This document shows, piece by piece, positions 29,202-39,420 of a DNA stretch of 64,000 nt. Numbering within the stretch: the stretch's first letter is position 1; the number at the start of each line of letters is the position of its first letter. A program made the position numbers and the translations under genes. The notes under the pieces were generated by a model. The model searched no databases. It saw only the letters and a list, made by a program, of their open reading frames with translations, and was not told the origin of the DNA. The stretch is from Nematopogon swammerdamellus. Its lineage: Eukaryota > Arthropoda > Insecta > Lepidoptera > Adelidae. Where the stretch lies: assembly GCA_946902875.1 (NCBI GenBank), contig OX336359.1, forward strand, positions 4,526,001-4,590,000, written 5' to 3'.

Positions 29202-29383
29202 GGTAATTTAACCTCCGAATCAGTGGTCAACCGACTTGTTTGCAGTAAAGTATTTGTGCACTACTTGGAATCGACTGCTGCGGCAAAAAACACAGGATGT
29301 ACGAACTGCGAGGCAGCAAATAAACTAATTCATTCATGTCGCATCCACTTCCGTAGCAGTCTGTATAAGCGAGAATGTGAATA
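29202..29383 (+). other. Unassigned open frame with possible splice acceptor and poly(A) signal
   Basis: GAAGTTTCAG (29192-29201) resembles a 3' splice site. The frame then reads GNLTSESVVNRLVCSKVFVH and later NTGCTNCEAANKLIHSCRIH, ending ECE* with AATAAA overlapping the stop (GTGAATAAATTT). It could be a last exon of a host gene or chance. I do not recognise the protein; four cysteines are spread along it. Confidence 0.2.
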
Positions 29384-29454
29384 AATTTTTCTTAAATTAA
29401 ATTCTGTACCCCTTTTAAATTCATAATGTTTATTATTTCCTAATTTTAATAGAA

Positions 29455-29585
29455 TAAAAAATCTTTATTTCACACAATCGATAGAAAAATAGTACACGAA
29501 AAGGAACACCAAACACAAAGGCGGACTTAAAACTGCAAGTGATTTCTTCCAGTCAACCTTTGGGTGATGTGACGAGTAATATAAT
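29455..29585 (-). repeat. LINE 3' UTR relic
   Basis: ATCTTTATTTCACACAATCG, AAAGGCGGACTTAAAACTGC and TTCCAGTCAACCTTTGGGTG. It is the inverse of the tail at 18.4-18.5 kb. Confidence 0.6.
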
Positions 29586-29642
29586 TTCGGAGAAAAAAGT
29601 ATGGGTAGTGCGAGTGAAAGAGAGGAGGAATACTGTTTTATC

Positions 29643-29671
29643 AGGTTAGGTTAGGTTAGGTTAGGTTAGGT
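29643..29671 (+). repeat. Interstitial telomere-type repeat (TTAGG)n
   Basis: About six units of GGTTA in a row. TTAGG is the insect telomere repeat. Too short to be a chromosome end. Confidence 0.8.
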
Positions 29672-29689
29672 TACAGCTCACAATCCAGT

Positions 29690-30170
29690 CTTAAATGTAA
29701 TGTCATACTTAACATGTAATAATTAAGCATGTATAGATTTTTTTTCTATAATATAACTTATGTCTGAGATAGCCTAGTTAACAAACACCAACAAAAATTT
29801 CGCATTGTTATTGAATTGATACATCTAGTTGTGACAGCGGGTACTAAACATCGAGGCACGATTTCTAATTTTCAGTCCTCTTGTATATTTTCGTCCATCG
29901 TTAAAATGAAACATTTTTGAAGTGCTCCATGTGACATATCAATTTAAAAGGGCTCGTTATAAGGAATACAATTATGTACCAATTTTTTTTATATTTAAAA
30001 AAATGATATGAAAACATACAACAATCGAGCAAACTCCCTCCGACCCCCCCCACCCCTCCCCCCGGCCCCCTTTTTCTTAACTACTAAGTCTAAAGTTTAA
30101 TAATAAATTAGGAAATATAGCGTATCTCTTATAGTTCACAAGAAAACCTAAACTAAAATAAGTCTTAAAG
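29690..30170. other. No gene seen; C-rich run
   Basis: AT-rich except 30041-30072, which is nearly all C on this strand (G-rich on the other, possible G-quadruplex). No coding. Confidence 0.4.
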
Positions 30171-30179
30171 TTCTCCCGG

Positions 30180-30626
30180 AAAATGGTATGGTACTGAACC
30201 CTGTCAACGCGAGTTCAACTCGCACTTGAGTGCTTTTTTTAGGTTTCCGTATCCCGTACGGAAGCCTATTACTAAGCCTCCGCTGTCTGTCTGTCCGTCC
30301 GTCCGTCCGTCCGTCCGTCTGTCTGTCCGAGGGCTGTATCTCTTGAACCGTAATAGGTAGCCCGTTGAAATGTTTACAGAATATGTGTTACTATGACGGA
30401 TATAAGAACAAATAATAAAAAAAAAAGAAAATGTTAAAAATTAAGGGGGGTTCCCATAAAACAAACGTGCGAAAAATCGATTAGTCACGCTACTGAATAA
30501 TAGATGGCGCCACAGGTTTTTATACATTGCATTGTTGAAAGACAAAAGATAGGCGGATATTATTGACAGCGGGTAGATACGGAAACCTCCGTGCGCGAGT
30601 AAAATTTGCACTTGACAGATTTTTTA
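30180..30626 (-). repeat. Two family G elements in tandem, the second complete
   Basis: 30180-30237 is a 5' end fragment (GCGAGTTCAACTCGCACTTG). 30238-30626 is a complete minus-strand copy: TAGGTTTCCGTATCCCGTAC, (GTCC)n, CGTAATAGGTAGCCCGTTGA, TAGATGGCGCCACAGG, ATACGGAAACCTCCGTGCGC, GAGTAAAATTTGCACTTGAC. Confidence 0.85.
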
Positions 30627-30654
30627 TAAATATACGTACATGTAATACATACCA

Positions 30655-31310
30655 ATTTATACAATACATAAAAAACAAAACAGCAATCGAAATAATTTCG
30701 GTACCGTACCTGTAAATAAAACAGTCTTCATCTCTTGTGTCATTTTAACAAGGTACCGTAAATTAATACCCTGTGCGCTTGCAACACGGCCCAGCCTCAG
30801 TCGGCGACCACTGCCATTTTAGTAGGATTAATTGAGTTCCCGCCGGTAATTCCAAGCCGCCTCCTGTCGCCAGGCAACCTGCAATGCCGCGTCCCCTGGT
30901 ACATACAATTACAAGTCGAGGATATCGTCGGCATTGTATTGTATTGTATTATATTGTACTGTACTGTACTGTACTGCACTGCACTGCACTGCACTGTATT
31001 ATATTTTATTGTATTGTATTGTAATGTATTGTATAAATTTTATACAATACATAAAATACAAAACAGCAATCGAAATTTTAATAATTTCGGTACCGTACCT
31101 GTAAATAAAACAGTCTTCATCTCTTGTGTCATTTTAACAAGGTACCGTAAATTAATACCCTGTGCTCCTGCAACACAGCCCAGCCTTAGTCGGCGACCGC
31201 TGCCATTTCAGTAGGATTAATTGAGTTCCCGCCGGTAATTCCAAGCCGCCTCCTGTCGCCAGGCAACCTGCAATGCCGCGTCCCCTGGTACATACAATTA
31301 CAAGTCGAGG
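30655..31310 (+). repeat. Tandem duplication, 381-bp spacing
   Basis: The segment from ATTTATACAATACATAAAA through CGGTACCGTACCTGTAAAT and GGTAATTCCAAGCCGCCTCC to TACAATTACAAGTCGAGG occurs at 30655-30920 and again at 31036-31310 with few differences. The first copy is followed by an ATTGT/ACTGC run that separates the two. Confidence 0.85.
30934..31030 (+). repeat. Pentanucleotide array, short
   Basis: ATTGT units change stepwise to ACTGT, then ACTGC, then back to ATTGT. Confidence 0.85.
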
Positions 31311-31317
31311 CGCTCGT

Positions 31318-31540
31318 TGGCTTGTCAGTCAGTCAGCGTGTAAGCGTCCACTGCTGGAAATACGCCTATCCAATTTTCCTCCAGTCCTCCCGGCCTTCAG
31401 CGATACGGAACCACTGATTTCCGCCGGCGTACTTGATGTCGTCGTTCCACCTAGCGGGTGGTCTTCCCACACTCCATTTTCCTGTCCACGGCCGCCAGTG
31501 ACACGGACACGGTTACTCCAACGGTCATCGTCGGCTTGTA
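31318..31540 (-). pseudogene. RTE-clade 3' end fragment
   Basis: Minus strand: SNRVRVTGGRGQENGVWEDH is the shifted frame over the region that in the intact copy reads GKRSVGRPPARWDDD. The last codons precede (CTGA)n, read here as GTCAGTCAGTCAG at 31325. Same family as 341-1585. Confidence 0.8.
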
Positions 31541-31836
31541 ATAGCATTGTATTGTATTGTATTATATTGTACTGTACTGTACTGCACTGCACTGCACTGC
31601 ACTGCACTGCACTGCACTGCACTGCACTGCACTGCACTGCGCTGCACTGCACTGCACTGAACTGCGCTGCGCTGCGCTGCACTGCACTGAACTGCACTGC
31701 ACTGCACTGCACTGCACTGCACTGCACTGCACTGCACTGCACTGCACTGCACTGCACTGCACTGCACTGCACTGCACTGCACTGCACTGTATTGTATTGT
31801 ATTGTATTGTATTGTATTGTATTGTATTGTATTGTA
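31541..31836. repeat. Pentanucleotide array (ACTGC)n / (ATTGT)n
   Basis: About 295 bp. The core is ACTGC with occasional AACTGC and GCTGC changes; both edges are ATTGT/ACTGT. Neither ACTGC phase contains a stop on either strand, which yields long but meaningless frames (repeats of CTALH and of VQCSA). Confidence 0.9.
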
Positions 31837-32029
31837 TTGTCCATCCATTTATTTGCACACATTATCAAATAATTTTAACAACCTGCCTCTTGATTAAAAA
31901 TTCTTAAATAATTAATAAATTGTATTCCCATATAGACTAATAATTTTCACATTTCACTTAATTTGTTTTACTATGTAATGATATTGTATTTAAATGATAA
32001 AATGTCTTTGTATTGTATTACATTGTATT

Positions 32030-32165
32030 GTTTATTGTTTATTGTATCATCCGAAGGTAACCTACTCTTGGACATGTCGAAAATTCCGCCAGTTCCAAAT
32101 TGAATGCGAAGAAGAACTGACAAAAAAAATTCGCAAGTCAAATTTTATGGTTAGTACCTTATAAG
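32030..32165 (-). repeat. LINE 3' tail with GAAGAAGAACTGAC
   Basis: TTGTTTATTGTATCATCCG, AAATTCCGCCAGTTCCAAAT and GCGAAGAAGAACTGAC. Relatives at 53750-53900 and 62035-62190. Confidence 0.6.
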
Positions 32166-32274
32166 TATTATAGTCACTTAAAATAATTAATTAACCATCA
32201 ATACTGTAAAATCTGACTATTGTATTGGTTTCATTTCATTTTCATTAAAGAAATTAACACAAAAAATCTGACTT

Positions 32275-32615
32275 TTTGAAGTGAAAACTTCTTTAGCAGC
32301 GCTTGGCACTTTTTTTGTATGGGTAAAAAATGTTAAACTCGCGTCAAAACTCGCGTCAAAACTAGTGTCAGATCCGTAGCCTGATCGAAAAAGCGTAAGA
32401 TTCGAAACTTCCTTAGCGGCGCTTGGCACTCTTTTTAGATAGGTAAAAAATGTGAAACTCTCGTCAGATCCGTAGCCTGATGGAAAAAGCGTAAGATTCG
32501 TTGAAATTATGGATGAAAGTTGATTTTTCTGAGAAATAAACTTTTTGATGTAAAATAATTATAATAGTTCTGTTTAAGTTTTCACTTCTGCCGGCACTCC
32601 CGGAGTGCATCACGA
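32275..32615 (+). repeat. Tandemly duplicated repeat with CTTGGCACT words
   Basis: AACTTCTTTAGCAGCGCTTG...GTAAGATTCG (32283-32403) is repeated as AACTTCCTTAGCGGCGCTTG...GTAAGATTCG (32405-32500). 32580-32612 (TTCACTTCTGCCGGCACTCC) is the complement of 44561-44594. A further relative lies at 45770-45830. Confidence 0.7.
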
Positions 32616-32636
32616 ACCTTTTTTTAAGTAATCCCG

Positions 32637-33085
32637 TATGGGTGGCTGTTCAGAGGTGCTATACCGGAGACTTCCCTTCGGATTGCTGGCTGTACTGGAC
32701 TAGAGGAGAACACAGCCGGTACTTCAAAATAATAGCCCCACTGCATCACTCCCCGTGTATGTCGTAAAAGGCTACTAAGGGATATAACTCCCTTCTTATA
32801 TTACTAGGTGGTAGGGTTTAACCCGCCCGGGTCAGTACCACCGCACTGAATGAAAGGTCGGTCGAAACGGCTATGTAAATAGTTTGTGTTTTCCGTCCAG
32901 TTCAGTGTAGCCGGCACGACCGAAGGGAAGCACTGACGTGGCACCAAGTTCACCTGGTGTTATGGGCTGACATCACGGATGTTGTAGGTGATGTAGCCAA
33001 CCGTGTCAGTTTCCATAAAAAAAAAAAGGACGGTGGTAGCAACCCAGTTGGCTACAATTTGAACCTACCACCAAGTAATGATATA
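32637..33085 (-). repeat. Family V SINE fragment, interrupted by an S2 SINE
   Basis: Left part 32637-32714 has TACCGGAGACTTCCCTTCGG and TGTACTGGACTAGAGGAGAA. After the S2 copy, 33031-33080 continues CGGTGGTAGCAACCCAGTTG, TTTGAACCTACCACC. The uninterrupted order is visible at 45.9-46.1 kb. Confidence 0.75.
32715..33027 (+). mobile_element. Family S2 SINE
   Basis: Begins GCCGGTACTTCAAAATAATA, H1 and body with few changes, ends TTTCCAT(A)n. Inserted within a family V copy. Confidence 0.9.
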
Positions 33086-33402
33086 TTTTTGGCACAATTT
33101 TTGTAATTGAACTGAACGCCTGACGCGCTACTATCGAGTCTAACTGGAATTTCTCGATAACAGGTGAAGTTTAGAAAGTTGGAATCTGAACTCGACAGTT
33201 GTGAAGACTTTTGAAGACTGTTTACGGAATGCCTATTTAGGTGCCATGTCTGGGTATATCTGCGAAAGGAGACCTGAGTACTTGTTCAAGACGAAGAAGG
33301 TAGCTTATCGATCATTTGTTGTTTGACTTAGTTTTGTTGAAATTATATATTTTATTATTTCAGCGTTTGTTACATTACATATTTATGAAATTTTCAATTT
33401 AG
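33086..33402. other. No gene seen
   Basis: No coding region or repeat recognised. Confidence 0.4.
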
Positions 33403-33725
33403 TTTTTTTTTTATGGAAACTGACACGGTTGACAGCATCATCTACACTACAACATCTGTGATGCCAGTCCATAACACTCTGGTGAACTAGGTGCCATGTG
33501 CATACCTTTGGTCGTGCCGGCTAAACTGAACTGGACGTAAAACACGAACTATTTACATTGCCGTTTCGAGCGGCCTTTCATTCAGTAATGTGGTACCAAT
33601 CAGGGCGGGCTAAACGCTAACACCTAGTAAGGTAAGAAGGGAAGGGGCCTACGGTTTTACGTGGAATCCGAACCACACTCAGTCTCAAAGGTCGAACGGT
33701 CACGCTGCTCGCTCTGGCCGCGTCT
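33403..33725 (-). mobile_element. Family S1 SINE, head damaged
   Basis: Minus strand body and (A)n are complete. GTGTGGTTCGGATTCCACG marks the B box; upstream only a short GTGACCGTTCGACC piece remains of the 5S-like core, then sequence diverges. Confidence 0.8.
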
Positions 33726-33765
33726 AGGAGCCCTCGGTGAGCGGGTCTAACTTGCACTGCACTGC

Positions 33766-34023
33766 ACTGTAGGTCCCTTCCCTCCTAATCTTACTTGGTG
33801 GTAGGGTTTAACCCGCCCGGGTTGGTACCACCGCACTGAATGAAACGTCGGTCTAAACGGCTATGTAAATAGTTTGTGTTTTCCGACCAGTTTAGTGTAG
33901 CCGGCACGATCAAAGGGGGAAGCACTGACATCGCACCTAGTTCACCCGGTGTTATGGGCTGACATCACGGATGTTGTAGGTGATGTAGCCAACCGTGTCG
34001 GTTTCCATAAAAAAAAAAAAAAA
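33766..34023 (+). mobile_element. Family S SINE, 5'-truncated
   Basis: Starts at ACTGTAGGTCCCTTCCCTCC just after the B box and runs to GTTTCCATAAAA. 33726-33765 holds a family G end (GCCCTCGGTGAGCGGGTC). Confidence 0.85.
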
Positions 34024-34055
34024 GCTTGACCGGGGTTGTTTATGTTAAAATAAAA

Positions 34056-35272
34056 AAAGCCGGACAAGTGCGAGTCTGACTCGCGCACCGAGGGTTCCGT
34101 CGGCGCCGCGCGCCGCGCCGTGCCGTCAGCGTTGATTGTTGTGCCGATTATTAGAATGAACGTAACGAAAAGCATCCCTTAAATTAATTTGAACTTTTTT
34201 AAGTATTCTTTACATTCGCACAACAACCCACGAAAGTTTCATCATAATCGGATAGAAGACGAACGAACGAACGAACATTCATTTTTATTTTATAGTTAAC
34301 GCCGAGATGACAGTTCTTCGTTGTCAAATTGAAATTATTTGATTTTTTTGTGTTCCATGAATCCAATATTTCGTCACCGGCCAGTTGACGCAAAAACAAC
34401 GACCAAGAAACCTGTGCTTTGGACTGCGTGATTTTAAACGCGCAACAATTTTAATAATTTAAAATTTAATTTAATTTTTTTTTATTATTCTCCCTGCCGC
34501 CGCGCCGCTGCCGCGGCCCCGCCGCGCCGGTGGTATTTCAGCTTGATACCTTGACCCGTTCCTGAGAAAAAGGGTCTTGACGGTGACGGGTGATGTAAGT
34601 ACGAATTTACAATTTTCGGATTTTTTCCTTTATTTGTGCTGTGAGACCTTGCTTCGTACCGAATTTCGTGATTCTAGGTCAACGGGAAGTACCCTGTAGG
34701 TTTTGATTTGTTTTGAGTGAATTTACGAGTATCAAAATCTGACATCAATGCCCGTATCTTTTGATTGTGTTAATTTAGAAGCTTGAGATTCCTACATCTC
34801 TAAGCGATCGTAGATTTTAATATTTTGTATTAATTTGAACTTTATACCTTGACTCGTTCCTGAGAAAAAGGGTCTTGACATACAAAAGAAGCAAACTTTT
34901 TTTTTATGTGATATAACTGCAAATTTGCAATTTTCGGATTTTTTCCTTTACTTGTGCTATGAGACCTTGCTTCGCACCTAATTTCATGATTCTAGGTCAA
35001 CGGGAAGTACTCCATAGGTTTTGATTTCATTTGCCGGTAGTAAAATTTATGACATAAATGGCCGTATCTTGTGCTTGCGTTGACTTAGAAACTTAATTTT
35101 TTTACACCTCCTAGGAAACGTAGACCTTAATTTTTGGTATTAATTTCAAATTGATACGTCTACCCGTTCCTGAGAAAAAGGGTCTTGAGGGACAGACAGC
35201 CAGCCAGACGGACAACTAAGTGATCCTATAAGGGTTCCGTTTTTCCTCTTTTGAGGTACGGAACCCTAAAAA
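34056..35272 (+). repeat. Long element with family G-type ends (~1.2 kb)
   Basis: Starts AAGCCGGACAAGTGCGAGTC, ACCGAGGGTTCCGTCGGC; ends CCTATAAGGGTTCCGTTTTT, GAGGTACGGAACCCTAAAAA. Inside, CCCGTTCCTGAGAAAAAGGG recurs near 34553, 34853 and 35163, giving ~300-bp internal repeats with TGATTCTAGGTCAACGGGAA. No coding frame. About 34260-34440 resembles 2700-2830 in reverse. Confidence 0.7.
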
Positions 35273-35420
35273 TTAATTCGGCACTTTTGCACGAAGGAAA
35301 CAAAAGCAATATTCATAACGTCAAATTCATAGCGTTACTTCATCGGCGGCGGCAGCCTGAGCTTTGAGCAAAAAGTCACGAGAAGCGAAGCCGCGGGCAA
35401 ATATTATTTATTTATAAGTA

Positions 35421-35737
35421 GAGCCGGTTAGTTGAAAAGAATAGCCCCACTGCATCTCTCCCCGTGTACGTCGTAAAAGGCGACTAAGGGATATGACTCC
35501 CTTCTTATATTACTAGGTGGTAGGGTTTAACTCGCCCGGGTTGGTATAACCCCACTGAATGAAAGGTCGGTCGAAACGGTTGTATGTAAATAGTTTGTGT
35601 TTTCCGTCCAGTTCAGTGTAGCCGGCACGACCGAAGGGAAGCACTGACGTGGCACCAAGTTCACCCGGTGTTATGGGCTGACATCACGGATGTAGGTGAT
35701 GTAGCCAACCGTGTTAGTTTCCAAAAAAAAAAAAAAA
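35421..35737 (+). mobile_element. Family S2 SINE
   Basis: GAGCCGGTTAGTTGAAAAGA, H1, body, GTTTCCAAAAAA. Near complete. Confidence 0.9.
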
Positions 35738-35764
35738 GATACCTACTAACAAAATATTGTGACC

Positions 35765-35830
35765 TTGAGTCTTCTTCGCATTGAAATAGAACCGGCGGAA
35801 TTTTATACAAGAGTACGTTACCTACCTATG
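35765..35830 (+). repeat. Inverted LINE-tail fragment
   Basis: AGTCTTCTTCGCATTGAAAT and ACCGGCGGAATTTTATAC are the complement of the GAAGAAGAACTGAC tail words. Confidence 0.5.
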
Positions 35831-35949
35831 GATGAAATTAAACAATATAAATAATGTTTTAAAGATTACACTTTTATTAATTATTCGCATTTTAAAATTT
35901 TTGCTCATTAACATTGGTCAGAAATTATTTGGGAATATTGCTACATGGT

Positions 35950-36050
35950 ATTGTACGTAACGAGGCAATTCGCCGACAATATCTACATATTGAACATAGG
36001 GTTGCAGTGGGTTGGGCACGTCAGCCTCTGTCACGTCAGTTTCTGATTAA
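35950..36050 (+). pseudogene. RTE-clade fragment
   Basis: GTACGTAACGAGGCAATTCG matches the MVRNEAIGRR codons at 1288-1317. GGTTGGGCACGTCAG matches WAGHVS. Heavily deleted. Confidence 0.6.
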
Positions 36051-36149
36051 GCCCGTGACGCATAAATAGCCCTTACGAGCCGTGCACATTTTATAACAAT
36101 TAAGTATAAATATTCTTAATAAAATAATTAAATTCTAAATATAAAATAA

Positions 36150-36560
36150 TTTCCGTTTACTTACTTGACGGAGTCTGGGGACCGCTAAGTAAATAAAATA
36201 TAAAACTCAGAGCTGCGCGGGAGTTTACTTAGCGGCTTTTTAAGGGTCGGGGGATTTTTTTAAATTCGTAATTAAAATTTACCGTAATTCGTAATTTAAT
36301 TTTTATATTTTATTTATGTAATTTAATTTTACCTTTTAAAAAAACCGCATGCAAATCGGTCCACTTTTTAAGATAATATTTTTTTAATTACTTAATTACT
36401 AGATTACAAACATAGCTAAGAACCATCCCGATTAAACAAGTTGCCTAATAAAAAAACCGCATCCAAATCGGTCCATCCGTTTGGAAGCTACGATGACACA
36501 GACAGACACACACACACACACACACCCTCGCACGTCAAACTTATAACACCCCTCCGTTTG
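36150..36560 (+). repeat. Dispersed repeat, copy 1 (AATTTCCGTTTACTTACTT...CCGCATCCAAATCGGTCCAT)
   Basis: AATAATTTCCGTTTACTTAC, GGACCGCTAAGTAAATAAAA, ACCGCATCCAAATCGGTCC and (CA)n. The second copy is at 49010-49440. Likely a retroelement tail. Confidence 0.65.
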
Positions 36561-37044
36561 CGTCAACAAATAACTAAATTTAAATTTCAATATAGGTAAA
36601 TAAAGTGAAAATTACTAGTCCAAATATCTAGTCTAAGAATAAAACCTGCTCGGATTACTACCATCACACTGAATGAAATTCCATAAACAAAAACAAATAA
36701 TACATTATGCGCTTGAAAAATGAAATAAACATTCAAAAGTTCATTTTAAAATTTATAAAAATATTACGTCAAATAGTAAAATTAAAATTACTAAAATATT
36801 CGTCTAAATTTATAGAACGGTATGTTGGAAAATTGCAGTCCTATGTAAGTCATCTTTGACCACTGTTAATCCGTAAAAATATTAAAAGTATAAATAAATA
36901 AGTATAGCAGGTGATGCAGGTTCAATAATAAAACACACAAGCAAGTTACATAGAATCTTCCCACAAAGTTGTTCCTAGCGAACAAGGACCGCAGTCTTCT
37001 CTTCGCCACGCTCGTAAATTTTCGCATTCCGCAACACACATAGA
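36561..37044. other. No gene seen
   Basis: AT-rich sequence before the 45-bp array. Confidence 0.4.
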
Positions 37045-37680
37045 AGTAAACACCTCGAAGGGGATTTTGAAATGTTCACGAACACATAGAAGAAACACGT
37101 CGAAGGGGATTTTGAAAGGTTTACGAACACATAGAAAAAACACGTCGAAGGGGATTTTGAAAGGTTTACGAACACATAGAAGAAGCACGTCGAAGGGGAT
37201 TTTGAATGTTTACGAACACATAGAAGAAACACCTCGAAGGGGATTTTGAAATGTTTACGTACACATAGAAGAAACACCTCGAAGAGGATTTCGAAATGTT
37301 TACGAACACATAGAAGTAACACCTCGAAGAGGATTTTGAAATGTTTACGAACACATACATAGAAGAAACACCGCGAAGGGGATTTTGAAATGTTTACGAA
37401 CACATTGAAGAAACACGTCGAAGGGGATTTTGAAATGTTTACGAACACATAGAAGAAACACCTGGAAGGGGATTTTTAAATGTTTACGAACACATAGAAG
37501 TATATGAAACTGTGTATATTTTATGAATAATATGAGTATAAAAAAATAATTTCGAACACATAGAAGAAACACCTCGAAGGGGATTTTGTAAGGTTTACGA
37601 ACACATAGAAGAAGCACCTCGAAGGGGATTTTGAAATGTTTACGAACACATAGAAGAAACACGTCAAAGGGGATTTTGAA
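37045..37680. repeat. Minisatellite, 45-bp unit (coding-like on minus strand)
   Basis: Unit: AACACCTCGAAGGGGATTTT followed by GAAATGTTTACGAACACAT and AGAAG, about 13 copies; a ~52-bp AT-rich piece interrupts at 37502-37553. As 45 is divisible by three, the minus strand reads repeats of FKIPFEVFLLCVRKH; frames stay open across several units. The repeat peptide is hydrophobic and I know no such protein, so I regard it as a satellite. Confidence 0.85.
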
Positions 37681-37978
37681 TAATGAAAGTTTTTCTCCGT
37701 TTGCGTCGAGGTTAAAAATATGTGTATATGTTAATAACGTCTCTAGGTATTTCATCTTCGCGACAACACACGTATCGAAAACTGGGGGCGTTAAATCCTT
37801 CGCTAAGAGTATAATAAACACGGGAACCGCAAGAACTTGCCGCGCTCAAACTAAACACCTGTGCACGGCCGGGCGCATTTTCACAGTCGGCACCTAATGG
37901 GCAACATTGATTAAGACGTCTTCAGTTAGATATTGTAAATGGTTTTACCGGTTCAATTTCTATCTAGTAATATTAATC
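37681..37978. other. No gene seen
   Basis: Flank of the 45-bp array. The minus-strand frame that enters the array starts here with MFIILLAKDLTPPVFDTC; no promoter or splice support. Confidence 0.35.
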
Positions 37979-38128
37979 ACACGCTGTCTCTAGACAATCG
38001 GGGTAAGCAGAGTAATAGGTGTTGTGCTGCAAGGACTCTGGTAAATTCACCCGATCACCACATTTCGCAAAGTATTCGAACAGGATAACTATCAAGTGGT
38101 TAGTAAGTAAGGTACGAAGACCCTAATT
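37979..38128 (-). repeat. Family C fragment
   Basis: ACACGCTGTCTCTAGACAAT, CGGGGTAAGCAGAGTAATAG, GATAACTATCAAG, GGTACGAAGACCC. Confidence 0.7.
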
Positions 38129-38167
38129 CAGTGGAATCATATTTAAGAAATTATTCTTATGCATTTC

Positions 38168-38262
38168 ACCTAACTGAGCTCGCCTGAGTGTTGTTTCGCG
38201 AGGAAAGGTGATGTTGGCTCTGTCGACTGCACCATTGATCTCTCGGCATGGTCGCCCATGTT
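38168..38262 (-). repeat. GGCTGTGCCGAG-type head
   Basis: Minus strand: CATGCCGAGAGATCAATGGT, GCAGTCGACAGAGCC, AGGCGAGCTCAGTTAGGTG. Same module as 59906-60000. Confidence 0.6.
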
Positions 38263-38274
38263 GGTTTACAAAAT

Positions 38275-38588
38275 AAAGAAAACGGCCAAGTGCAAGTCGA
38301 ACTCGAGCACCGAGGGTTCCGTATCGCCATGTCATAGCCAGCGCCACTCACGCCATCTATGTATTAGTTAAAATACTTCATACTCTTTTCGGTAGATGGC
38401 GCGCATAATCTTTTTAGTTTTTTGTATAGGGACCCCCGTGAATTATTTACTTTTTATTCTTTTTCTTATTTGTTGTCATATCGGCCATAATAACACATAA
38501 TTTCAACGGGCTACCTATTACGATTCAAGAGATTCAGCCCTCGGACAGACGGACAGACAGACAAACCGATACGGAACCGTAAAAAATC
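38275..38588 (+). repeat. Family G copy, complete
   Basis: ACGGCCAAGTGCAAGTCGAA, GAGGGTTCCGTATCGCCATG, GGTAGATGGCGCGCATAATC, GGGACCCCCGTGAATTATTT, GATTCAAGAGATTCAGCCC, GATACGGAACCGTAAAAAA. A separate end fragment is at 38966-39015. Confidence 0.85.
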
Positions 38589-38965
38589 ACAGAGTGAACT
38601 TATTTCTCTTTGCTTCTCGAATGGGGCTAGATAGATTTATTCTCCTTAATTAATTATCGTTTCTGAAGTTAAACCGAGTATACGAGGGGTTTGAATTTAC
38701 TTAAAACGCCGCCTTCTGTTAAGTTCATTGAAAATTATTTTAAAGAAAGGTCATCGTGTTATTTGATCATGTTGCTGAAGAGGGCATCCTGATTCGTTCG
38801 ATAGAAAAATGTTCCAACCATAATCTGTCAACGTATTGATTCAGAATGAGCTATTAGGTATGTGTGTTTATATCACTCTGGGGTTCAAATCGAACATCTT
38901 TATATTTTTAATGTTTTCGACATAAAGAAAATCACGATCTACTTACATTTTGTGGAGGTCAATTA
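38589..38965. other. No gene seen
   Basis: AT-rich; nothing recognised. Confidence 0.4.
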
Positions 38966-39201
38966 AAAAAAACCGGCCAAGTGCGAGTCGGACTCGTACC
39001 ACCACGTAATTGGCCTATTTATATTAATATTGTTTTATTTTAGAATTTACGCTATAATCACGCCAAGTTTTACGCTTGTATGTACAGTGTGTCCAGCGAG
39101 AAAGTTCACATTTCAAATTTGAATTGCGCTGGAACGGTTGACACGGGAAACCAGGGAGTGATCCCGATCGACGCGCGCAATCTGCGGGTTTAGTAATCAC
39201 G

Positions 39202-39420
39202 ATGGAGCGCTGGACGGGATTGCACCGCGCTTTTGAAATAGCAGCTTATTTGAAGAATGGTGAATCCTGCGCTGCAGCACTTCGGAAATTTCGTTTGCAC
39301 TACAATATTCGCCCACCAACAGATGCCCCGAGTGTTAATCTGTTAACAAAGTGGATAAAGAAGTTCCGTGAACCGAGTTCTGCCGCCAACCAACCCATTC
39401 CAGGCCCCGCCCCTACTACT
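39202..39420 (+). pseudogene. Mariner transposase N-terminal helix-turn-helix
   Basis: ATG at 39202: MERWTGLHRAFEIAAYLKNG, then KFRLHYNIRPPTDAPSVNLL and TKWIKKFR. This is the DNA-binding part that reads the inverted repeats; HRAF..A.F.KN and I.KW...FR are typical of a large arthropod mariner group. After about residue 75 the text no longer matches. Confidence 0.8.

Noticed and set aside
31541..31872. Long open frames on both strands (repeats of CTALH and VQCSA)
   Set aside because: Produced by a stop-free pentanucleotide repeat read in any phase; no gene.
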